NCBI GenBank assembly: GCA_016707685.1
Contig: JADJHE010000004.1
Location: 62,001-126,000 of the forward strand
Length of the DNA stretch: 64,000 nucleotides
From: Bacteroidota bacterium
GTDB taxonomy: Bacteria > Bacteroidota > Bacteroidia > 2-12-FULL-35-15
Direction of reading: 5' to 3'
The position numbers and the translations under genes were made by a program. Below are positions 1 to 7,884 of the stretch, piece after piece. The notes under the pieces were generated by a model, which made no database searches, had not been told where the DNA came from, and worked only from the letters and a program-made list of their open reading frames with translations. Position 1 is the first letter of the stretch. Every line of letters starts with the position of its first letter.

Positions 1-4
1 TAAA

Positions 5-62
5 TTGTATAAAAATTAATGATGCATCGATTAATCATCGACAAAAATTAAATTTTATACAA
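5..62. repeat. AT-rich imperfect inverted repeat
   Basis: Bases 5-20 and 47-62 are reverse complements at 15 of 16 positions, around a core that contains the palindrome GATTAATC. The repeat overlaps the 3' end of the minus-strand gene at 55-369, so it may act as that gene's terminator. There is no G/C-rich stem, so the case is weak. Confidence 0.3.
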
Positions 63-369
63 GAGGTGGAGCTCGGGAAGGAAGTAAATAATTAAATTCA
101 ATTGAAACTTGCTCTACTTTGAAAGGATTGAAAACAAAACATTTTCCATTATCAAGCACAAAGCAAAAAGGAGAAATTAAATCTGCTGAGGAAGAAAAAG
201 TATAATCACAAATAGAACAAGAATGCTCTAATTCATGAAAATGTTTGTCAGAAGCTGAACAATGAACGTCATCGGCATGTTCAATAGCATGAATCTCTTT
301 CTCTACCAAAGGGAATAGAAAAAGAAATAAGAAAATTATTGAACAATATTTTTTAAACGTTTCTTTCAT
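55..369 (-). CDS. small exported His/Cys-rich protein, putative metal handling
   Basis: This 104-residue protein starts with a hydrophobic signal segment (about residues 8-28). A cluster rich in His, Cys and Asp/Glu follows, roughly residues 29-56, containing HADDVHC, HFHELEHSC and SICDY. The spacing of His and Cys suggests a metal-binding periplasmic peptide. Small proteins of this style are often found beside metal-efflux or TonB-receptor genes in Bacteroidota, but the downstream neighbour lies outside the window. A CAAATGTA element at 379-386 gives a fitting minus-strand -7 box. I do not recognise a named family, so the metal role is inference from composition. Confidence 0.6.
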   Translation of the reverse strand: MKETFKKYCSIIFLFLFLFPLVEKEIHAIEHADDVHCSASDKHFHELEHSCSICDYTFSSSADLISPFCFVLDNGKCFVFNPFKVEQVSIEFNYLLPSRAPPLV

Positions 370-378
370 TTACTTTTA

Positions 379-386
379 CAAATGTA
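379..386 (-). promoter_or_regulatory. Bacteroidota -7 box for the His/Cys-rich exported protein
   Basis: On the minus strand this reads TACATTTG, an exact match to TAnnTTTG, 9 bases before the ATG at 369. A TTTG on the same strand lies 23 bases further upstream, within the loose spacing seen in the phylum. Confidence 0.45.
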
Positions 387-413
387 ACCAATTTTATTTT
401 TAAATATTACAAA

Positions 414-863
414 ATGCAAATTTCAAGATTCAATATTCGTGTATATGGTCTATTAATAAACGATTTCAATCAAGTATTAATAAGCGATGAAATCATAAAA
501 GGACATTATATAACAAAATTTCCGGGAGGAGGATTAGAGTTTGGCGAAGGAATTATCGACTGCTTGAAACGAGAATTTAGGGAAGAGACGAATAATGATA
601 TTGAGGTCGTGAGACATTTCTATACAACTGATTTTTTTCAGCAATCGGCTTACAATCCAAGCCATCAAATAATCAGCATTTACTATATTGTTAAGGAAGG
701 GAATAGCTTTAATTTAAAAACGACAAGCACACCCTTTGATTTTAAAGAACACATCGATGAGGCGCAAGCTTTCAGATGGTTATCCATAAAAGAGTTGACG
801 GAAGAGCAATTTAGTTTACCGATTGATAAACTTGTATCTCTACTACTTAAAGAACAAGCATAA
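414..863 (+). CDS. NUDIX hydrolase
   Basis: This 149-residue protein is a complete single-domain NUDIX hydrolase. The NUDIX box runs from about residue 38 (GGGLEFGEG) to REFREE at 53-58, giving the G-x5-E-x7-REx2EE pattern whose glutamates bind the catalytic divalent metal. The family cleaves nucleoside diphosphates linked to another group, and the substrate cannot be read from sequence. The ATG at 414 follows an A/T-rich leader without a Shine-Dalgarno, normal for the phylum. The gene stands alone between divergent and convergent neighbours. No lesion is visible. Confidence 0.85.
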   Translation: MQISRFNIRVYGLLINDFNQVLISDEIIKGHYITKFPGGGLEFGEGIIDCLKREFREETNNDIEVVRHFYTTDFFQQSAYNPSHQIISIYYIVKEGNSFNLKTTSTPFDFKEHIDEAQAFRWLSIKELTEEQFSLPIDKLVSLLLKEQA

Positions 864-867
864 AAAA

Positions 868-892
868 ACGAGCAACAATTAATGTTGCTCGT
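868..892 (-). terminator. Hairpin terminator of the ATPase/DUF4175 operon
   Basis: ACGAGCAACA pairs perfectly with TGTTGCTCGT across a 5-base loop. A run of A precedes the left arm, so on the minus strand the hairpin is followed by a U-tract. It therefore fits a terminator of the minus-strand operon ending at 934. No U-tract follows it on the plus strand. Confidence 0.7.
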
Positions 893-933
893 AAGTAGTT
901 TGTTGAGTAGTAAAAACAGTGTATAATGTATAT

Positions 934-1349
934 CTAATTGGCTGATATATTAAAATCTAAAATCACCTTGCTGCCGTTGTCTTCAAACGTAACCTTGTCG
1001 GCTAAATTTTTCATTAAGAAAACACCTCTTCCATTCGGCTTTTCAATATTCTCAGGATTTGTTGGATCAGGCAAAGATGTATGATTAAATCCTGCACCTT
1101 CATCTTTTACAATAAACGAAACATGATCTGGATGCGATTTAAAAGAAATATCAATACTCTTGTTTGGGTTTGCTTGATTGCCATGATAAATTGCATTATT
1201 AACCGCTTCGGTTAAGGCTACAAGTATATTACCATAATAATCTTCGCTAATGTTAAAAACGTCACAAACGTCTTCAATCATTTTTCTACCAAAATAATAT
1301 TTTCAGCTTTAGAGCTAATTCTAATTTTTTGATTTTCGGCAAGTACCAT
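934..1349 (-). CDS. RsbW-like ATP-binding anti-sigma factor (frameshifted N-terminus)
   Basis: This is an HATPase_c domain protein of the serine-kinase/anti-sigma RsbW type. It has an N-box (EAVNNAIYHGN), a G1 motif (DEGAGF) and a glycine-rich lid (NGRGVFLMKN). The long open frame starts at 1281, but the family's first strand is missing there. Those residues (MVLAENQKIRISSKAEN, then IILVEK) lie directly upstream in another frame from an ATG at 1349. The two parts join if one A is restored in the 5-base run at 1281-1285. The 1349 start sits 1 base after the DUF4175 stop, so the two genes are clearly one operon. Such proteins inhibit sigma factors or act in partner switching; the partner here is unknown. 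Confidence 0.75.
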
Positions 1350-1350
1350 C

Positions 1351-4300
1351 TTAGTTATCTATGTTATTGAAATACTGATTAACTTTTGACTTATAAAACG
1401 GATTTAATGACGGTGGAACCGTTTTTAGTAGTTCCGTTTCTTTTAGTTTCAGTCTGTTATACTCAAAAAATTGATTAGGGTTACTAAAATTTTCATTTTT
1501 TGCTTCATTTGATTGTCTTTTTTCATCCATTTCCCTCTCCTTCTCTGCTTTTTCGTGCTCTAGAAGGCGAGTTAAAATTTCTTGTTGGCGCTTCATTGTC
1601 TCCGGACTAATCAATTTATTTACTAAATCGGTCTCGGTTTCTTCCATTTCTTTGGCCAATTTGCTCATATTACCCGAACCTTTTCCATCTTTATTGATTT
1701 GATCGGCCATTTTTTGAAGTTCTTGACGAATTGCCTCCTGTTGAGCCGCTAATTTTGCAATTTCCTGGCTCATACCACCCATTCCCATCCCAGGTTTCTG
1801 TCCTGGTTTATTTCCTCCTTTTTCGAGCCCCTCCTTCATCTTTTGAATTTGCTTGTTTAATTGCTCCTGCATTTGACGCAAATTCGCCATAGAAGGTTTT
1901 TTGCCGTTTCCACCTGGCTTATTACAACTTCCGCTTCCAGGTTTCTGGCTTTTTGCTTGCGCCTGCATTTGGCTCAATGCCTCATTTAACATCAATGCTA
2001 AATTATTGATGGATGTCATAGCAAACTGCTGCCTACTTTGTGCCTCTTGTTTATGATTTTTACCATCGTAAGCTGGTGTCTGCGATTCTTTAATTTCAGC
2101 AACAGCCTTTTCCATGTTCATATTGATAGCACTAATCTCTTTATTAACTGCCGATTTAATTTGTGGAACACGCTTACTCAATGCCAACAGACTATCTTCA
2201 ATCATTTTACTATCATCCTGTAATTTTTTTTGTTTTTGATTGATTTTAAAATACTGAGGGTCATTCGGTTTTGCTTTCGCCAATTCGCCCATTAATGATT
2301 CTTGATTAAATGAAAGTTGAATTAGGTTTTCCAACAAATCTCTCATTTTATTCATATCTTCAGCTGCTTGCTCCTGAGCTTCCTGAGCTTGCATTGCTGC
2401 CAATTCTTTACTCATCTCCTGCATTTTTTGAGCAGCACTTTTTTGAGATTTTGCAGCCTCTTTTTTCTGATTCCCTTGTAGTTGCTCACTACTATTTTGC
2501 ATTTCCTTCTGTATGTCCTGCTGCTTTTGTTCTGTATCCTCCATTTTTTGAGGTTCTTCTAGCTCTGCATTCTTCTTCTCCAATTCCTTCAAATCCTTTT
2601 TTACATCTTCGAATTGTTTATTCAACTCATCCTGCTTCGCCTTTTGCTCTTTCGAATCAGCATTTTTCTCTTCTGTTTTTTTAGCTAAATCTTCTTGCTT
2701 TTTCGAAAGTTCATCTAATTTATCAATGCTTTCTTGAAGCTTTTGCTCAAATTCCAACTGCTTAAATATTTCCAAATTACGATCCAGCTCTTTCATTAAA
2801 TCTTTGTTATCAAGCTTCATCTTTTCCAATGCCTCTTGAATCTTGTCCTTGTCCATCTTCTCCATCAACTTTTGAAGCTCATTGTACTTCTCTTTCATCT
2901 CAGGTGTCATCACCTTATCAAACAACTCTTCTAATTGCTTTTGTTTTTCAAGCATTTCTTCATTGGGCTGCTTGTACTCATTTTGTTGTTGAAGGTTTTG
3001 GTTGTTTTCATTCTTAATGTTATCTACCTTTTTCTGAAGCTCTTTTTGTTTATTTAAAAGCTCCTCCATTTTTTTCTTCTCTTCCCATGTCAGTGTTTTT
3101 TTCTCTGCAAGCTTACGCTGTAAATCACTTAGTGCTTTTTGAACATCTTTCGCTTGATTAATACTCTCTTGTAAATCTTCTTTTATTTTATCATTGTTTT
3201 TTTCAGTTTTATCCTCCAATTCATTCAAGGTTGGAGCTTTAAAAATCATTTTTTGAGAGCGCGTAGATTTACTTCCAACAACACCATCATTATCCCATAC
3301 TTCAAAATAGTATTCAATTTGATCACCTGGCACAACTTCTAATTGGTTCAAATCCCAATAATGGAAAAAGGCTTCTTGGGTAATTACTTTATTAATATCA
3401 ATTGTAGTTGAATTGGTTGTTATTTTTTTATACTTATCTGTTATAGCAGAATCATTGTTCACTATAAAACGATAACTAAATGTAAGTTTCGAAAAACCAT
3501 AATCGTCCTTTATAGAACCATTAAAATAAATGCGTTTAGTTGACGTGCTATCTTTTCGTTCTTCAAAATTAATTTGTGGATAAGCATCGGGGATTACATT
3601 AATTGTATATGTTACCGAATCTTTACTTTTTAGGAAACTATTGGATGTGGTTATGGAGTATGTTTTATCGCTAAACAATCTTAATGAATGAGAAAAATTA
3701 TTTTCAGAAGTTGGTGCTATAGAAAAAGCTGTATCTGCAAAATTCAGTTTTAATTGTTTTGTGTTTTGAGTTGTAAAGTTCCAGCTAACTCTTGTTCCTG
3801 TCGGAACTATTAAGTCGCCCGTATTTTTAACCTGCTCATCTTTTTTATTTAAATAAGCTGGATAATGAAGTGCTATATCAAAATTTAACAAAACAGGATT
3901 CGGTAATGCTACCAGCTCATATTCTTTTGATTGAAAACCATCGGCCAACAATTTAAATACCACATTCTGCTGCACATTTTTAAAAATATAATTAAAGTTG
4001 ACAATGTTTTCTTTTTCTAATTTGAACTCATTGCCATCAATTTCTATAAATGCATTCTCGGGAATTTCGTCTCCTATAAGCTTTACTTTTAATTCATAAT
4101 CCTCTTGAGTAACAGTTTTTAAATTTTCATTCGTTATTACAAACTGAAAAGGAGCTTCTTTCTCAAAATAGTCGGCATGTTTTACCAAACGTTTTGTACT
4201 ATCAGTAATTAAACTGGGAGCAGCGAACAACAAAACAACAATAAATAAGAAAGGAATTAAAGCGTATTTGATATAGCGTTTATTGTCAGAAAAATTAACT

Positions 4301-4746
4301 GCAGAGCTAAATGCCACTGGTTTTAATTCACTAATTTTTTGATTGATACTTGCTTCAACAAGCTGGCTCGTATAGTCATTATTATTAATAGATTGCTCTT
4401 GAAGTTGTAATACATTTAGAAGTTTATCCTGAACATTTGTAAAATGCATGCCAATAATAGAAGAAGCTTCTTTATATGAAATAATTTTCCCGAATCGATA
4501 TAATTTTAAAACAGGGATAACAATGTATTTAACTAAAATGAAAGTACTAGAAACAAGGAACAGGTAAAATAAAATAGTACGAATGGTAGAATTAAAATGT
4601 GCAGCTGACTCTAGAAGTGTAACAGCAATAAAGCTAACCAACAGCAAAGCAGTACTGTAAATCAATCCTTTTAACAATTGATTTTTGTAGTACTTACGAA
4701 TAAATTCGTCTAGTTTATTAATTAAGCTATTGTAGTTTGCGTGCAT
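1351..4746 (-). CDS. DUF4175 family large membrane protein
   Basis: This 1131-residue protein matches the giant DUF4175 family of Bacteroidota. Membrane segments are visible at about residues 25-46, 55-80 and 159-181. A beta-rich extracytoplasmic part follows to about residue 500. From there a very long Lys/Glu/Gln-rich coiled coil runs to about 830, then a Met/Gln/Gly-rich stretch with GMGMGGM. No catalytic motif is apparent and its function is unknown. It is co-transcribed with the RsbW-like ATPase, a pairing I recall as conserved in the phylum, where ybeY often follows; here it does not. The frame is intact throughout. Antisense open frames over the coiled coil are composition artefacts. 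Confidence 0.8.
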   Translation of the reverse strand: MHANYNSLINKLDEFIRKYYKNQLLKGLIYSTALLLVSFIAVTLLESAAHFNSTIRTILFYLFLVSSTFILVKYIVIPVLKLYRFGKIISYKEASSIIGMHFTNVQDKLLNVLQLQEQSINNNDYTSQLVEASINQKISELKPVAFSSAVNFSDNKRYIKYALIPFLFIVVLLFAAPSLITDSTKRLVKHADYFEKEAPFQFVITNENLKTVTQEDYELKVKLIGDEIPENAFIEIDGNEFKLEKENIVNFNYIFKNVQQNVVFKLLADGFQSKEYELVALPNPVLLNFDIALHYPAYLNKKDEQVKNTGDLIVPTGTRVSWNFTTQNTKQLKLNFADTAFSIAPTSENNFSHSLRLFSDKTYSITTSNSFLKSKDSVTYTINVIPDAYPQINFEERKDSTSTKRIYFNGSIKDDYGFSKLTFSYRFIVNNDSAITDKYKKITTNSTTIDINKVITQEAFFHYWDLNQLEVVPGDQIEYYFEVWDNDGVVGSKSTRSQKMIFKAPTLNELEDKTEKNNDKIKEDLQESINQAKDVQKALSDLQRKLAEKKTLTWEEKKKMEELLNKQKELQKKVDNIKNENNQNLQQQNEYKQPNEEMLEKQKQLEELFDKVMTPEMKEKYNELQKLMEKMDKDKIQEALEKMKLDNKDLMKELDRNLEIFKQLEFEQKLQESIDKLDELSKKQEDLAKKTEEKNADSKEQKAKQDELNKQFEDVKKDLKELEKKNAELEEPQKMEDTEQKQQDIQKEMQNSSEQLQGNQKKEAAKSQKSAAQKMQEMSKELAAMQAQEAQEQAAEDMNKMRDLLENLIQLSFNQESLMGELAKAKPNDPQYFKINQKQKKLQDDSKMIEDSLLALSKRVPQIKSAVNKEISAINMNMEKAVAEIKESQTPAYDGKNHKQEAQSRQQFAMTSINNLALMLNEALSQMQAQAKSQKPGSGSCNKPGGNGKKPSMANLRQMQEQLNKQIQKMKEGLEKGGNKPGQKPGMGMGGMSQEIAKLAAQQEAIRQELQKMADQINKDGKGSGNMSKLAKEMEETETDLVNKLISPETMKRQQEILTRLLEHEKAEKEREMDEKRQSNEAKNENFSNPNQFFEYNRLKLKETELLKTVPPSLNPFYKSKVNQYFNNIDN

Positions 4747-4783
4747 CTTTATACCAAACGGTTAAACGCATTTATAATTATAC

Positions 4784-4791
4784 CAAAGATA
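4784..4791 (-). promoter_or_regulatory. -7 box of the DUF4175 operon
   Basis: The minus strand reads TATCTTTG, matching TAnnTTTG, 37 bases before the DUF4175 start. It is divergent from the ferritin promoter in the same spacer. Confidence 0.5.
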
Positions 4792-4827
4792 CTGAAAATA
4801 GAAGGCATTAAGAAGTAGATTTTTAAT

Positions 4828-4856
4828 TTTGAAAAACAAAAAATACCTTAACTTTG
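4828..4856 (+). promoter_or_regulatory. Ferritin promoter
   Basis: TTTG at 4828-4831 and TAACTTTG at 4849-4856 are 17 bases apart and match the Bacteroidota vegetative promoter. The ATG follows 27 bases later after an A-rich leader. No Fur-like box is evident. Confidence 0.6.
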
Positions 4857-4883
4857 TTTTATTAATACAAAAAACACTAAAAA

Positions 4884-5403
4884 ATGGTAACTAAAAAAGT
4901 AGAAACAGCATTAAATGAGCAGATTGCTTTAGAAGCATCTTCGTCACAATATTATTTAGCAATGGCATCTTGGGCAGAAACACAAGGCTTAGAAGGAGTT
5001 GCCGCTTTTTTATACACACATGCCGATGAAGAACGTCAGCACATGCTAAAACTCATTAAATATGTAAATGAGAGAGGTGGACAGGCACTTATTCCAGCTT
5101 TAAAAGGGCAGCCACAAAAATTCAAATCGGTACAATTTGTTTTCGAAGAAGTATTAAAGCATGAAGTATTGGTTTCAAATGAGATTAATGCCTTGGTAGA
5201 GGTATGTTTAAAAGAAAAGGATTATACTACTCATAATTTTTTACAATGGTATGTTTCTGAACAAATTGAAGAAGAAGCATTGGCTCGTAAAGTATTGGAT
5301 AAATTAAAGCTAATTGGAAAAGATGCAAGTGGCTTATATTTCTTTGATCGTGATATGGGTGGAATGGCTGCTGCATGCTACTGCAGGAAGCGAAAAAGCT
5401 TAG
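4884..5403 (+). CDS. ftnA: Non-heme ferritin (C-terminal frameshift)
   Basis: This is a bacterial ferritin that oxidises Fe(II) and stores iron as a mineral in a 24-subunit shell. Ferroxidase ligands are visible: Glu17, and Glu50 with His53 in DEERQH. The raw frame runs to 5417 and ends in an atypical basic/Cys tail after MAAA. Removing one base, the T at 5376, restores the usual ferritin ending ATAGSEKA with a stop at 5401-5403, so I take that as the true end. A GNRA-loop terminator follows. The gene is monocistronic with its own promoter. Confidence 0.88.
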
Positions 5404-5423
5404 TATTACTTCTATAAAATAAA

Positions 5424-5451
5424 AAATCCCATGCTGAAAAGCATGGGATTT
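5424..5451. terminator. Bidirectional terminator between ferritin and a T9SS cargo gene
   Basis: A 12-bp stem built on CCCATGCT closes a GAAA tetraloop. A-tracts on the left and T-tracts on the right let it serve both converging genes. Confidence 0.8.
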
Positions 5452-5471
5452 TTATTTTATAGTATCAATGA

Positions 5472-6578
5472 TTATTTTGCTACTGTAAATTTAGAAGTAA
5501 CAATACCACCATTTGATCTTAATTGGTAGAAATAAACACCAGCAGCTAAATGAATGCTTTCGATATTTACTTTATAAGTACCAGCAGTTTGGTCATTGTA
5601 TTTGTTCTCCATTACTTTACGACCTGATTGATCAAAAATCAATAAGCTAACTGTAGAAGAATTTTTTTCTAATGTATACTCAATAACTGTTTTTTCATTA
5701 GCAGGATTTGGGTATGCATTCATTTTCATTCCGTTAACAAATTCGTTGATTCCAGTTCCTGGACCAGAGCAAATGATTGGGAAAATTGCGATGTCATTAT
5801 CAACATCACCAGTTCCTGTTGCAGAGAAAATGTTGTCAGTTACCATCCACTTGTTGTAACCACCAGCAACATAGTGCCAAGCGTAATCTAAGTTAGCAGC
5901 AGAATTTACATCATCGCACAATAAACCTGCAGTATCACCAGCAGCTAAACCAGCAGTTTCCATTGCAATAGCAAAGTCACCGTTGAAAGTTGGCTCAGAT
6001 GGAATATTGATGATATTAAATCCATTTACATCACCTGTATCGATATCTGTAAATAATAAATCAGCTGATGCCTTAACTGTAGCAGCTGGACCATTGAAAT
6101 TTAATGTAGTTGTATTAACTGCACCTGTTCCATTACAAGATCTGTTTGCAGCAACATCGTATAATTTAAAAGTAACTTTTGAAGTTAAAGAACCTGCTAA
6201 ATCACGCTCTTTTGCAACAAAAACAACCATTAAATCTGTAACATGCAATTGTGCTCCATTTAAATTACTATACCCTTGAGCACATGTTTTTAATAACGTT
6301 GATACGTTGTTACCATAAACATAACCACCACCAGAATAACCAAAAATTAATGATTGTCCTGTTGGAGCATATTCAGGTAAAAATTCTGGATTTCCACCAG
6401 AGAAACTGATTAAACCTGCTCCCGCTGTATCAGGACAAGCTAAACGTTCACCAGTTGTTGCTTTGTTAAATGGAATTGCTTTTGTTCCTTTAACTACAGC
6501 ATGCCCTAAAGGTGCATTTTGTGCAGATGCTGCAAAGCCAAACAATGCTGCTGCTGCGAATAAGTAAATTTTTTTCAT
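5472..6578 (-). CDS. T9SS-secreted protein with type A sorting domain
   Basis: This 368-residue exported protein has a clear signal peptide (residues 1-19, cleavage after ASA). A beta-rich body of unknown fold follows, then a C-terminal type A sorting domain from about residue 285. The domain shows the usual marks: NAYPNPA near its start, LLIFDQSGRKV, LAAGVYFYQL and a final SKFTVAK. The domain directs passage through the type IX pore and is normally cleaved at the surface. No enzyme motif is seen in the body. The gene has its own promoter and is separated from the next cargo gene by a strong hairpin. Confidence 0.85.
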   Translation of the reverse strand: MKKIYLFAAAALFGFAASAQNAPLGHAVVKGTKAIPFNKATTGERLACPDTAGAGLISFSGGNPEFLPEYAPTGQSLIFGYSGGGYVYGNNVSTLLKTCAQGYSNLNGAQLHVTDLMVVFVAKERDLAGSLTSKVTFKLYDVAANRSCNGTGAVNTTTLNFNGPAATVKASADLLFTDIDTGDVNGFNIINIPSEPTFNGDFAIAMETAGLAAGDTAGLLCDDVNSAANLDYAWHYVAGGYNKWMVTDNIFSATGTGDVDNDIAIFPIICSGPGTGINEFVNGMKMNAYPNPANEKTVIEYTLEKNSSTVSLLIFDQSGRKVMENKYNDQTAGTYKVNIESIHLAAGVYFYQLRSNGGIVTSKFTVAK

Positions 6579-6613
6579 TTTTAAGATAGATTAGAGTTTT
6601 AGATTAATTTTAC

Positions 6614-6621
6614 CAAAGTTA
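6614..6621 (-). promoter_or_regulatory. -7 box of the T9SS cargo gene
   Basis: The minus strand reads TAACTTTG, an exact TAnnTTTG match, 35 bases before the ATG at 6578. Confidence 0.5.
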
Positions 6622-6665
6622 AATTATTAATTCCAAAAAAACAATTTCCGATTCCAGCTCTAAAA

Positions 6666-6702
6666 TCAGAAGCCCCCTTCCAAAATGGAAGGGGGCTTCT
6701 GA
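6666..6702 (-). terminator. Strong terminator between two T9SS cargo genes
   Basis: A perfect 17-bp stem (6666-6682 with 6686-6702, core GCCCCCTTCC) closes a 3-base loop directly downstream of the minus-strand gene that ends at 6722. Confidence 0.85.
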
Positions 6703-6721
6703 TAAAAATTAGTTAAACAGC

Positions 6722-7788
6722 TTATTTAACAACTACCATTTTCATTGAAGAAGTAACATTTTCGTTTACTTTCAAAGAATAGTAATATACACCAGCAGCT
6801 AAATTTTCAGCATTTACTTTTACTGAATGCTTACCAGCAGCTAAATCACCTTGATTTTGTTCAATAACTTTTTTACCAGTTACATCATAAACGTTTAATG
6901 TAACTTTAGCTGAATTTTGTAATTCATAGCTAATTGAAGTTACTGTTCCAAAAGGGTTTGGAGCATTTTGTGAGAATTTTGCACCGTTAACAAATTCGTT
7001 AACACCAACTGTGTTTTCAACAACATAAATATTATCTAAATACAATACATCCATGTCATTTGCATTGTGTTGGTATGCAATATGAATTTGTTGACCATTT
7101 ACTGATGCTGGAATAGCTACAGTTCTTAACACCCAAGTTGTATCAGTTGTATAAGTTGGTGAAGGATACGCATCTGTTTTTGTATAGATAGCAGTACCTG
7201 TGAAATCAGCAAATGTTACAGGAGTTGATACAGTAGAAGTTGATTGAACAAAAACTTTGTAACCATCTCTGTATGCAGGATTTGTTCTGTCAAACCAAGA
7301 CAAAGTTGCACCATTAGCTGGAATTGTGATAGGACCCATCATCATCCAATTGTTAGCTGTTCCTGCTGGATTAAACCAAGAAGTTGCACGCCAAAAGAAT
7401 GCTGAATCAGTTCCACCAGCTAAATTGGATTTTCCCATGGGAAATACCAGTTGTCATCAGTAAGTTGACTAGAACCATTTACATCAATATTGTCAGAAAA
7501 TACCAATCCCCAATCATCACCAAAACCAGCATTGTTAGTTGGTAAACCATCAATATCTTCAGTAACTAAGTCGAAAGCCGTTTGATCAGCTGCATTTGAT
7601 AAAAATACACCTGGAGCAGGTAACCACATTAATGTATCACCACCAGCTCTTTCAGCAGGCATTGGCATTACTCTGATTTGTTTGTTTGTTTTGTGAACTG
7701 TTGCAGCAGATGTTCCAACCGCTTTGTTTTGTGCGTTTGCTGATAAAACAACAGCAAAAGCAGCTACTAAAGTGTAGATTTTTTTCAT
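6722..7788 (-). CDS. T9SS-secreted cleaved-adhesin-like protein (frameshifted)
   Basis: Two overlapping minus-strand frames make one protein of about 355 residues. The first part has a signal peptide ending SANAQ and runs to DDNWYF. The second part resumes with GGTDSAFFWRATSWF and an all-beta body resembling cleaved-adhesin/jelly-roll domains (GPITIP, ATLSWFDR). A type A sorting domain follows (NAPNPFG, LNVYDVTGKKV, LAAGVYYYSL) and ends MKMVVVK. The frames switch within about 7431-7440, consistent with one missing base. The product is a surface-exposed or secreted protein delivered by the T9SS. It shares the sorting domain with its downstream neighbour but not its body. Confidence 0.8.
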
Positions 7789-7884
7789 TTTTTATTATTT
7801 AAGTTATTAATTATTTATCATTTTGTTCGATGATATTACAAATATACGAATTGAATCTGATTTTTCAAAGCTATTCAGCCAAAA

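Noticed and set aside
2038..3017. Open frames on the plus strand over the DUF4175 coiled coil
   Set aside because: They are shadows of Lys/Glu/Gln-rich codons; they lack promoters, starts and conserved sense, while the minus-strand gene is continuous.
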